A stretch of 46,985 nt of DNA from Flavobacteriales bacterium. GTDB taxonomy: Bacteria; Bacteroidota; Bacteroidia; Flavobacteriales_F; PHOS-HE28. The notes beneath the pieces are model-generated. The model saw only the letters and a program-made list of their open reading frames with translations, had not been told where the DNA came from and ran no database searches. Where the stretch lies: positions 1 through 46,985 of the forward strand of contig JADLBK010000057.1 in assembly GCA_020847755.1 (NCBI GenBank). Reading direction: 5' to 3'. Within the stretch, counting starts at the first letter, position 1. The number at the start of each line of letters is the position of its first letter. A program made the translations under genes and the position numbers. Positions 27,969-34,380 of this stretch are shown piece by piece.

Positions 27969-29569
27969 ACGCTCCCCCTCCCCAGCGCATCGACCTTTGC
28001 ACCGCCGTCTCCGTGCTCGGCCTGGCCTTCATCTTCGACCGGCTGTTCTGGCGGCAGGACATCGGGCTCAACCTGGCCCTCTTCGCCGCGATGGCGATGG
28101 GGTTCGCCCTGGCCTTGCGCCGCTCCGCCTCGGTGCCGGCGCGCTGGGTGCTGGGTGGGCTGCTGATCTGTGCCACCATGGTGGTGGTGCATGGCAGCAC
28201 GATCGCGGTGGTGGGCACCCTGGCGTGCCTCGCGGTGGGCGGCGTGCTTCTGCTGGAACCAGCGCAGCGGAATCTGCCCGTGGCCGCGGTGGCCGCGGTC
28301 CTCAACGGCCTCTTTGCGCCCGTTGGCGTCGCTGGTGCGGTGAACATCGGGTTGAAGCAGCTGCCTGCCAAGCGCACGGGCTGGCGTTGGATCAGGCTGG
28401 CGCTCCTCCCTGTGGCGGTGCTGCTCGTCTACACCTTCATCTACCGCGCCGCGAACCCGCGGTTCGATGCGCTCACCGCGGGTTTCATGGACGGCTTCAT
28501 CGACCTCCTGGGCGACCTGGTCACTCCCCATGTGCTCTTCGTCGGCTTCGCCCTGCTCGTGTGCGTCACGTTGCTCCATCGTTCGGCCCCGCACTTGTTC
28601 GCAGGACCGGCCTGGCCGTTGAATGAGGCGCTCGCTCGCATCCGCAGGAGACGCCCGCATTGGCTTGCTCCGCTGGCCATGGGCGCACTGGACCGCGAAC
28701 GTCGCATGGGCGTGATGCTGCTGGTGCTGGTGAACGCCCTTCTGCTGGTGGTGAACCTGATCGACATCTCCTGGGTGTGGTTCGGTTTCACCGTGGAGGA
28801 GGGGTTCGACCTGAAGCAGTTCGTGCATGAGGGCACCTGGTTGCTCATCCTGAGCATCCTGCTCAGCATGGCCATCCTGCTTCACCTCTTCCGCGGCAAC
28901 CTCAACTTCCACCCGAAGCAGCGCCCATTGCGTATGCTCGCCGCCGCCTGGATCGCGCAGAACTTCATCCTCGGCATCTCGGTGTTCATGCGGAACTACC
29001 ACTACATCCATTTCCACGGGCTGGCATACAAGCGCATCGGCGTCATCGTGTTCCTGGCCTTGATGCTGGTGGGGCTTGTGACGCTGTTCCTGAAGGTGCG
29101 CGGGCAGCGGACCTTGGTCTACCTGCTTCGCGTGAACGGCTGGGCCGCCTTCGTGGCCCTGGTGGCGCTCACCACAGTGAACTGGGATGGTGTGATCGTC
29201 CGGTACAACCTGGCACACTGGAACCAGGGCGAGATCGATGTGGACAACTACCTCGCGATGAGCGACAAGGTGCTGCCGCTGCTCTTTGCCGACCTGCCCA
29301 AGGTGGAGGCGCAGATGGCCAAGCACCGCGGGAATCGGGTCCGTTGGGTGGAGCATCTGGACCCTGATGCCTTCAGAACGGCCTTGGACCGCAAACGGGA
29401 GCGCTTCCTGTTCAGGGTCTCTGAGCAGGACTGGCGTAGCTGGACCTGGGCGGACCAGCGGACGCATGAGGCGTTGAAGGCCAAGGGGCTGGCCCGGTAC
29501 GAGGACATGGAAGGCTCAGGAAGGCCCCCGTTGGTTGACCCGTTCACGGCGGAGGCTCGGTTGCGTTGA
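27965..29569 (+). CDS. DUF4173-like polytopic membrane protein
   Basis: 534 residues with about twelve hydrophobic segments and a cytosolic or periplasmic C-terminal tail of about 120 residues. Features such as MGVMLLVLVNALLLVVNLIDISWVW, QFVHEGTWLLILSILLSMAIL and LAYKRIGVIVFLALMLVG match the DUF4173 family, which often lies next to winged-helix regulators. The function is unknown. The tail carries RYNLAHWNQGEIDVDNYLAMSDKVLPLLF, a conserved soluble part. It overlaps the regulator gene by 4 bp. Confidence 0.78.
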   Translation: MNAPPPQRIDLCTAVSVLGLAFIFDRLFWRQDIGLNLALFAAMAMGFALALRRSASVPARWVLGGLLICATMVVVHGSTIAVVGTLACLAVGGVLLLEPAQRNLPVAAVAAVLNGLFAPVGVAGAVNIGLKQLPAKRTGWRWIRLALLPVAVLLVYTFIYRAANPRFDALTAGFMDGFIDLLGDLVTPHVLFVGFALLVCVTLLHRSAPHLFAGPAWPLNEALARIRRRRPHWLAPLAMGALDRERRMGVMLLVLVNALLLVVNLIDISWVWFGFTVEEGFDLKQFVHEGTWLLILSILLSMAILLHLFRGNLNFHPKQRPLRMLAAAWIAQNFILGISVFMRNYHYIHFHGLAYKRIGVIVFLALMLVGLVTLFLKVRGQRTLVYLLRVNGWAAFVALVALTTVNWDGVIVRYNLAHWNQGEIDVDNYLAMSDKVLPLLFADLPKVEAQMAKHRGNRVRWVEHLDPDAFRTALDRKRERFLFRVSEQDWRSWTWADQRTHEALKAKGLARYEDMEGSGRPPLVDPFTAEARLR

Positions 29570-29571
29570 CC

Positions 29572-30063
29572 ATGCGCGATCACCATCACATTCGCCGTGA
29601 GATCGGCATCTGGATCGTGTTCTTCATCGGCGCCCTGTGGCTGAGCGGCATCACCGCCGTGCCGCTGGAATGGGGCACGGCCTGGCTTGCGGACCTCACG
29701 CGGAACTGGCCGGGCCCTTGGCATGCCTGGGCCCAACGCAGCGCGGATGCCGTTGCGGAGGTCGCCGCCAGGCACGCCTTCCTGCTGTATGGCACCGACC
29801 GGCTCGCCTTCGCCCACGTGGTCATCGGCATCGCGTTCTTCGGCCCTTTGCGCGATCCGGTGCGCAACGCCTGGGTGATCGAGCGGGGCCTGTGGTGCTG
29901 CCTGCTCGTGCTGCTGCTGGCCTTTCTGTGGCCACCCGTGCGCGGGATCCCGTTCTTCTGGCGCTGTGTCGATGCCTCCTTCGGGGTGCTGGGCGCCCTG
30001 CCCTTGTGGCGTGTGCGCGTGCTGATCGCCCGTCTCGAACACCATCGTGTGCCCGCCCCATGA
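29572..30063 (+). CDS. Small membrane protein of unknown function
   Basis: 163 residues from ATG 29572; a TTG at 29566 that overlaps the preceding stop is an alternative start. Hydrophobic segments include IGIWIVFFIGALWLSGI, LAFAHVVIGIAFFGPL, LWCCLLVLLLAFLWPPV and ASFGVLGALPLW. No family was recognised. Its stop overlaps the next ATG (ATGA), so it is translationally coupled within the operon. Confidence 0.72.
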   Translation: MRDHHHIRREIGIWIVFFIGALWLSGITAVPLEWGTAWLADLTRNWPGPWHAWAQRSADAVAEVAARHAFLLYGTDRLAFAHVVIGIAFFGPLRDPVRNAWVIERGLWCCLLVLLLAFLWPPVRGIPFFWRCVDASFGVLGALPLWRVRVLIARLEHHRVPAP

Positions 30064-30983
30064 AGCCCGACCTGTATCACCGCGACCGTGAGGTGGTGTT
30101 CGCCGCTGGCCTGCTCGCCTTGGGCACCGTTCTCGCCTTTGCTCCTGACGCCTTTCTGCCGATGCTCGCGCGGGCCTTCCTGGTGCAATGGTCGCTGGTG
30201 TTCGCGGCTTTCGCAGCCTGGGCCTTCTTGAAACGCCGTACGTGGCCGGCCTGGGCCAGCGCGCTTTCGACCTGCATGGTGCTGCTGCAGGTGGATGCGC
30301 CCGTCGCCGGCCCGGTGCCCGACCTGCGCAGCGCCGACCTGCGCATCGCCCAGGTGAACCTGCTTCAGCCCAACACGCGGCATGCGGAGGTCATCCGGCT
30401 GCTGCGCGCCAGCGATGCGGATGTGATCTCCGTCCAGGAGGTGAGCCCTTTGTGGGCCGCAGTGCTCGTGGGATCCCTGCGCGATGCCTACCCGCATTTC
30501 AAGGTCGTGCCGGACGTCAACTGCTACGGCATCGCGCTCTTCAGTCGCCGTCCGGTGGAACGCATGGTGGAGCACGCGCTTTGCGGCTCACCGGCGATCG
30601 AAGCGGTGCTGAAGGGTCCTGAAGGTCCGGTCCATGTGTTCACCGTGCATGCCACCTCTCCGGGAGATCCTGCTGACCATCGCCTTCGGAACACCCAGTT
30701 GGGCCGACTGGCGAGACTCGTGCGTTCGCGCGGACAGCGCACGATCGTGGTGGGCGACCTGAACACGGTGAGCTGGGACAGGGCGATGTGGACCCTCTGC
30801 CGCGCCGCCGGCCTCCGGATCGGGACGTCGCCGCTGAGCCCCACGTTCCCTGCCGTGCTGGGGTTCGCGCTCATACCGATCGACCATGTGCTCACGAGCT
30901 CGGGCGCGACGGTCGTTCGAAGCTCCACCTTCAGCATTCCAGGCTCCGATCACCGTGGCCTTCTCGCCGACATCGCCACATGA
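30060..30983 (+). CDS. Membrane-anchored endonuclease/exonuclease/phosphatase (EEP) family protein
   Basis: 307 residues. Three N-terminal hydrophobic segments occupy the first 85 residues. A complete EEP domain follows, with LRIAQVNLLQPN, DADVISVQEVS (metal-binding Glu), CYGIALFSRRP, FTVHATSPG, TIVVGDLNTVSWD, PIDHVLTS and the catalytic His in GSDHRGLLADI. This layout matches VanJ-like membrane EEP proteins, whose catalytic part faces the periplasm and which may hydrolyse lipid-linked phosphates. The precise substrate is not known. It overlaps both neighbours by 4 bp. Confidence 0.85.
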   Translation: MKPDLYHRDREVVFAAGLLALGTVLAFAPDAFLPMLARAFLVQWSLVFAAFAAWAFLKRRTWPAWASALSTCMVLLQVDAPVAGPVPDLRSADLRIAQVNLLQPNTRHAEVIRLLRASDADVISVQEVSPLWAAVLVGSLRDAYPHFKVVPDVNCYGIALFSRRPVERMVEHALCGSPAIEAVLKGPEGPVHVFTVHATSPGDPADHRLRNTQLGRLARLVRSRGQRTIVVGDLNTVSWDRAMWTLCRAAGLRIGTSPLSPTFPAVLGFALIPIDHVLTSSGATVVRSSTFSIPGSDHRGLLADIAT

Positions 30984-31684
30984 TCGGCATGGAACGCACC
31001 TGGACCCGCGTCCTGCCGTGGATGGCCTTGTTCGCGGTGGCCATGGCCCTCCTGGAAAGCGCGGTCGTGGTCTACCTGCGTGCGTTGTACTACCCGGACG
31101 GGTTCTCCTTTCCCTTGGGTCCGATCGCTCCCGCGATAGTGGCCACGGAGATCGGTCGGGAGCTGGCGACACTCGCGATGCTCCTTGCCCCCGGGGCCAT
31201 GGTCACGCGGTCGGCCCTGCAGCGGTTCGCCTGGTTCGCCCTCTGCTTCGGCATCTGGGACATCCTCTACTATGTGTTCCTGCGGATCCTGATCGGCTGG
31301 CCAACCTCCCTCGCGGAGTGGGATCTGCTGTTCCTCGTCCCGCTGCCTTGGGTAGGCCCCGTTTGGGCGCCGATCCTGGTCTCGGCCGGACTGATCCTCC
31401 TCGCGGTGCTCATCCTTCATGGGTCGACCCTGGCACGGCGCCTCGTTCCCGACACGTCCACATGGGGGCTGCTCCTTCTGTCGGCGGGGCTTTTCCTCAC
31501 CTCCTTCATCCTGGATCCACTGCGGTGGCTCTACGCGAACGGGGAGGCGATGGTGGGCACTTCGGCCGTGAACGCGTTCCTCGCAGGCTACGTTCCGTCA
31601 CCCTATCCGTGGCCGTTGGCCTTGGCAGGCGCGGGCCTGGGAGTGGCCGGCCTGCTCCGGCTCGCGGTACGCATGACCCGATGA
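30980..31684 (+). CDS. Polytopic membrane protein, last gene of operon
   Basis: 234 residues, about six membrane segments (LPWMALFAVAMALLESAVVVYL, FAWFALCFGIWDILYYVFL, WAPILVSAGLILLAVLIL, WGLLLLSAGLFLTSFIL, PLALAGAGLGVAGLLRLAV). A Trp-rich loop PLGPIAPAIVATEIGREL recurs in related Bacteroidota proteins without a known function. The ATG overlaps the EEP stop. It closes the operon that starts at 27004. Confidence 0.72.
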   Translation: MIGMERTWTRVLPWMALFAVAMALLESAVVVYLRALYYPDGFSFPLGPIAPAIVATEIGRELATLAMLLAPGAMVTRSALQRFAWFALCFGIWDILYYVFLRILIGWPTSLAEWDLLFLVPLPWVGPVWAPILVSAGLILLAVLILHGSTLARRLVPDTSTWGLLLLSAGLFLTSFILDPLRWLYANGEAMVGTSAVNAFLAGYVPSPYPWPLALAGAGLGVAGLLRLAVRMTR

Positions 31685-31711
31685 TAGGTTGCCTTCGGGA
31701 GAGCCGCGTCA

Positions 31712-31723
31712 CTGTTGATAAGT
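31712..31723. repeat. CTGTTGATAAGT 12-mer, copy 2
   Basis: Identical to 19546-19557; 46 bp before the ATG at 31770. Confidence 0.4.
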
Positions 31724-31769
31724 CAGAACCCTGAGGGACGCAACCCCGTATGAGCGGTGCGTCTATCCC

Positions 31770-32093
31770 ATGGAAACCAAAGCCAAAATGGTCTACGAGG
31801 CCAAGATGTTCGTCCGGCTTGCCCTGTTGTCCTCCTTGGGCTTCGTCTTCTATTACTCCCACCTGTTCTTCGGGGTGCTCGACAATGTGTTCGTGTTCAA
31901 AGCACTGGCGGTCACCTTCCTGCTGGCCACCGTACCCCTACCGATCATCGCGCTGAACAACAAGAAGCTCTTTCCTGAGCTGAAGCGCAGCGGAAAGACC
32001 GTGCTCGCTTTCGCCTCCGTGCTGCTGCTGGTCCATCACTTCATGATGACCTTCATCTTCGTGCTCTTCCTGCAGGGACGCTCGGTCTTCTGA
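31770..32093 (+). CDS. Small membrane protein (107 aa)
   Basis: Three hydrophobic segments (MFVRLALLSSLGFVFYYSHL, VFVFKALAVTFLLATVPLPI, LAFASVLLLVHHFMMTFIFV) separated by short charged loops. It has no recognised family and no signal peptide. It is a monocistronic unit: the 12-mer CTGTTGATAAGT lies upstream and a strong terminator ends 63 bp after the stop. The next element on the same strand is the putative sigma-54-driven RNA. Confidence 0.7.
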   Translation: METKAKMVYEAKMFVRLALLSSLGFVFYYSHLFFGVLDNVFVFKALAVTFLLATVPLPIIALNNKKLFPELKRSGKTVLAFASVLLLVHHFMMTFIFVLFLQGRSVF

Positions 32094-32113
32094 ACCTGCA
32101 GGTCGTCCGGCGT

Positions 32114-32156
32114 AGGCCCCCAGGTCCCGGTGTGGACCGGGGGCCTGCGGTTTTTT
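32114..32156 (+). terminator. Intrinsic terminator with T6 run
   Basis: AGGCCCCC and GGTCC pair with GGACC and GGGGGCCT, with one bulged base and a small loop, followed by GCGGTTTTTT. It insulates the small membrane protein gene from the downstream RNA gene. Confidence 0.85.
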
Positions 32157-32176
32157 CGGCGGTTCACCGAAACATC

Positions 32177-32191
32177 TGGCACGACCATTGC
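32177..32191 (+). promoter_or_regulatory. Sigma-54 (RpoN) promoter
   Basis: TGGCACG (32177-32183), four bases, then TTGC (32188-32191). The GG at 32178 and GC at 32190 are separated by exactly 10 bp, the canonical -24/-12 spacing. The expected start site, about 12 bp after the GC, is near 32203, two bases before the first hairpin of the putative RNA. No ORF on this strand begins nearby. A sigma-54 promoter also implies a bound enhancer activator, whose site was not identified. Confidence 0.8.
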
Positions 32192-32202
32192 GTTTCAAGA
32201 CC

Positions 32203-32370
32203 ACGAGGCCCCGTAAGGCCTCCTGAACAACCGGCCCCGTAAGGCCGAACACGCATACCCGATGATCGGGGTCCTTGCCCAACTGGGCGCCTGAAGACCC
32301 CGGCCCGGCCCGTAAGCCGGCATCGGGAGAACGAACGAAGCGCGCCCCGTAAGGCGCGCTTCCTCGTTCC
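32203..32370 (+). ncRNA. Putative sigma-54-controlled structured RNA with four CCGUAA hairpins
   Basis: Four hairpins have different stems and the same 6-nt loop CCGTAA: 32205-32222 (GAGGCC stem), 32232-32247 (CGGCC), 32305-32320 (CCGGC) and 32329-32369 (10 bp, then a 2x1 internal loop, then 6 bp). Between hairpins 2 and 4, CCCGATG (32258-32264) can pair with CATCGGG (32321-32327). This encloses GGGGTC/GACCCC (32268-32273 with 32296-32301), an inner GCCC-AACT-GGGC, and hairpin 3, giving a three-way junction. The long last hairpin could end transcription. The strand is chosen from the sigma-54 promoter. No coding sequence was found inside. Repeated identical loops suggest a sponge or docking RNA by analogy with CsrB-type RNAs, but the CsrA motif GGA is absent from the loops. 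Function is inferred. Confidence 0.65.
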
Positions 32371-32400
32371 ATGCGGTGCCCTTGCGGAAAGCCGTTCGAC

Positions 32401-32898
32401 CTAGGCCGTGGTGCCTCTGCCCGGGCCTGTATCGCCCGATCGGTGCGGTCGCATGGCCTCCTCGATCTCCTGCCGCATGCCCATCAACCGGACCGCGTAG
32501 GCGCTAAGGGCCTTCTCCTCGTCCGTATCCGGGATCCACCCTGGAACGGCCACCGGGGTCCGGTCGTCATCCATGGCCACGAAGACGATGATGCAATGGG
32601 TGGTCTTCACCCGATCATGGGTCCGCGGGTCCCGCGCATGGATGTCCACCGCGATGTGCATGCTGGTGGTGCCGGTGTGGATGAGCCGGGCCTCGGCCTC
32701 CACGAGGTGTCCGATCCGGATCGGGTGATGGAACCGGATGCCGCCTACATAGACGGTGACGCAATACCGGCCGCTCCAGTTCACCGCACAGGTATACCCC
32801 GCCTGGTCGATCCACCGCATCACCGCACCCCCGTGCACCATGCCGCCATAGTTCACGTCCGTGGGTTCGGCGAGGAAGCGGAGGGTGATGGCGTGCAT
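32401..32898 (-). CDS. Acyl-CoA thioesterase (hotdog fold)
   Basis: 165 residues. MHAITLRFLAEPTDVNYGGMVHGGAVMRWIDQAGY carries the hotdog signature (NYGGMVHGGxxMxWID) of YciA/BFIT-like acyl-CoA thioesterases, with the likely catalytic Asp in WIDQAG. The following YVGGIRFHHPIRIGHLVEAEARLIHTG fits the same fold. It would release fatty acids from acyl-CoA in the cytosol. It lies 3 bp downstream of the YajQ gene, so both are cotranscribed. Confidence 0.92.
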   Translation of the reverse strand: MHAITLRFLAEPTDVNYGGMVHGGAVMRWIDQAGYTCAVNWSGRYCVTVYVGGIRFHHPIRIGHLVEAEARLIHTGTTSMHIAVDIHARDPRTHDRVKTTHCIIVFVAMDDDRTPVAVPGWIPDTDEEKALSAYAVRLMGMRQEIEEAMRPHRSGDTGPGRGTTA

Positions 32899-32901
32899 GG
32901 G

Positions 32902-33393
32902 TCAGGCTTTCATGTTCTCGTACTGCAGTGGCACCTCGAAGTCCGACGACTTGCACATGGCGATCACGGCTTGAAGGTCATCGATCTTCTTTCCCGTCAC
33001 CCGGATCATGTCGTCCATGATCTGGGGCTGAACCTTGAGCCCGCTGTCCTTGATGGCCTTCATGATGCGCTTGGCCGTTTCGCGCTCGATCCCTTGTTGC
33101 ACCTTGATGGTCTTCAGAACCAGCTTCCCGCTGGGCTGCGGTTCCGCGCTCAGGTCGTAGGCCTTGACATCGATGCGTTGTTTGGTGCTCCGCTCCAGGA
33201 CGATCTTCTCGATCGCATCCAGCTTCATCGTGTCCTCCGTGCTCAACTTGATGGTGAGCGCTTTCTTGTCGAGCTCGATGCTGCTGTTGCTGCCGCGGAG
33301 GTCGTAGCGTGTCTCCACTTCACGCTTCGCGGTGTTCACGGCATTGTCCAGGGTCTGCACGTCGATCTTGCTCACGATGTCGAAGCTGGGCAT
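32902..33393 (-). CDS. yajQ: YajQ-family nucleotide-binding protein
   Basis: 163 residues, full length, starting MPSFDIVSKIDVQTLDNAVN. Other family signatures are EVETRYDLRGSNSSIEL, KLDAIEKIVLERSTKQRI and VRVTGKKIDDLQAVIAM. The family has two ferredoxin-like domains; members in Xanthomonas bind cyclic di-GMP, others are reported to bind RNA or GTP. A -7 box TAGCTTTC lies 20 bp upstream. First gene of a two-gene operon with the thioesterase. Confidence 0.95.
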   Translation of the reverse strand: MPSFDIVSKIDVQTLDNAVNTAKREVETRYDLRGSNSSIELDKKALTIKLSTEDTMKLDAIEKIVLERSTKQRIDVKAYDLSAEPQPSGKLVLKTIKVQQGIERETAKRIMKAIKDSGLKVQPQIMDDMIRVTGKKIDDLQAVIAMCKSSDFEVPLQYENMKA

Positions 33394-33412
33394 GGGCGTA
33401 CGATTGGGTGCC

Positions 33413-33420
33413 GAAAGCTA
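33413..33420 (-). promoter_or_regulatory. -7-like box TAGCTTTC for yajQ
   Basis: Minus strand, 20 bp from the ATG at 33393; close to TAnnTTTG. Confidence 0.45.
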
Positions 33421-33437
33421 CGCGCCTCGTGCGCAGC

Positions 33438-34262
33438 CTAGAAGCGCAGAGCGAAGCCCACCAGGGGCACGCCCAGAACGAAGAACTCGGCGAAGTCCTT
33501 GTTCACCGCGAATCCGGCGTCGAAGGCCATCTTCCGGTGGGTGAACCGCGCACCGTAGCTGAAGACACGGTAGTCCGACCGGCCGAAGGGGAACTGCCAG
33601 TTCTCCGTGACGAAGCAGATGAGGTCGGTGATGTGCCACAACCCGCTGAGCCCGATCACCGGGGAATCGGTGAGCTCCCCGTTCTCATACCCCCATCCTC
33701 CGGTCAGGGTCACGTGGAGCAGATCACCACCGAAGGTGGCCTGCATGGCCGCGATGCCTACCGTCAATGACAACGGCTCCCGATCGTTGAACGGAGGTGA
33801 GGCCGTCACCCGGGCGCCCATGGCGAAGCCGCCTAAATGCATGGACCCCTGCCCGATGCGTCCGCTTCCCCCCACACGTAAGTGAACGATGGGCCCCCCC
33901 GATCGGGTGGCGAGGCTTGTGATCAGTGAACCCACCTGTAGCCCAGCACCGATCTGGAGACCCGTCACCGGCGCGAAGTAGGCTGAGTGCATCAGGATGC
34001 TCACGTTCTGGTAATAGCCCTGCCCCCCCTCCAAGGGGATCGCGGAGGGGCCGAAGAAATAGTGGCTGTCGTGCGCAAGGGGGCTGGTGCCGCTGGACCT
34101 GAGCCTTCGTCCGCGCCTGAGCCCGTTGAGCTCATGGTCTGCGCTGCGGAGCGAGGTACCCTGGGAGCGTGGCAGGACACGCCGGTCGGATGCGTTCAGG
34201 CTCGGCGCCAGAATGAGCACAGCCCCCAGAACAAGGAGGAGGGCCAGGAGACGGTGGTTCAT
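33438..34262 (-). CDS. Outer-membrane beta-barrel-like protein
   Basis: 274 residues from ATG 34262, which opens the signal peptide MNHRLLALLLVLGAVLILAPSLNAS; an upstream ATG in frame would hide it. The mature part is made of alternating amphipathic strands (YYQNVSILMHSAYFAPVTGLQIGAGLQVGSL, HVTLTGGWGYENG, RVFSYGARFTHRKMAFDAGF) and ends with Phe (FALRF), as usual for outer-membrane barrels. The function is unknown. Confidence 0.75.
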   Translation of the reverse strand: MNHRLLALLLVLGAVLILAPSLNASDRRVLPRSQGTSLRSADHELNGLRRGRRLRSSGTSPLAHDSHYFFGPSAIPLEGGQGYYQNVSILMHSAYFAPVTGLQIGAGLQVGSLITSLATRSGGPIVHLRVGGSGRIGQGSMHLGGFAMGARVTASPPFNDREPLSLTVGIAAMQATFGGDLLHVTLTGGWGYENGELTDSPVIGLSGLWHITDLICFVTENWQFPFGRSDYRVFSYGARFTHRKMAFDAGFAVNKDFAEFFVLGVPLVGFALRF

Positions 34263-34327
34263 GGACGGTCGGCTGGGCGATAGACGTGGGTGAGTACGAA
34301 AGGTTCCCTGCACCCGACCGCCAGGTG

Positions 34328-34369
34328 ACAAGAAAGAAGCGCGGGCATCGGCCCGCGCTTCTTTCTTGT
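34328..34369 (-). terminator. Strong terminator hairpin
   Basis: 19-bp arms (ACAAGAAAGAAGCGCGGGC and its complement) with loop ATCG. Located 12 bp beyond the stop of the PA-domain gene on the minus strand. The minus strand has the A/T-rich arm last, as in an intrinsic terminator. Confidence 0.85.
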
Positions 34370-34380
34370 TGCGGCTGCGA

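Noticed and set aside
32205-32369. CRISPR-like repeat array
   Set aside because: Hairpins are spaced irregularly (about 9 to 60 bp), only the loop is constant and there are no spacers of even length.
32203-32370. Reading the CCGTAA hairpins on the minus strand as a 3' UTR of the thioesterase, with UACG-like loops
   Set aside because: The sigma-54 promoter on the plus strand is placed precisely for a plus-strand RNA; minus-strand loops would be closed by a weak U-G pair.
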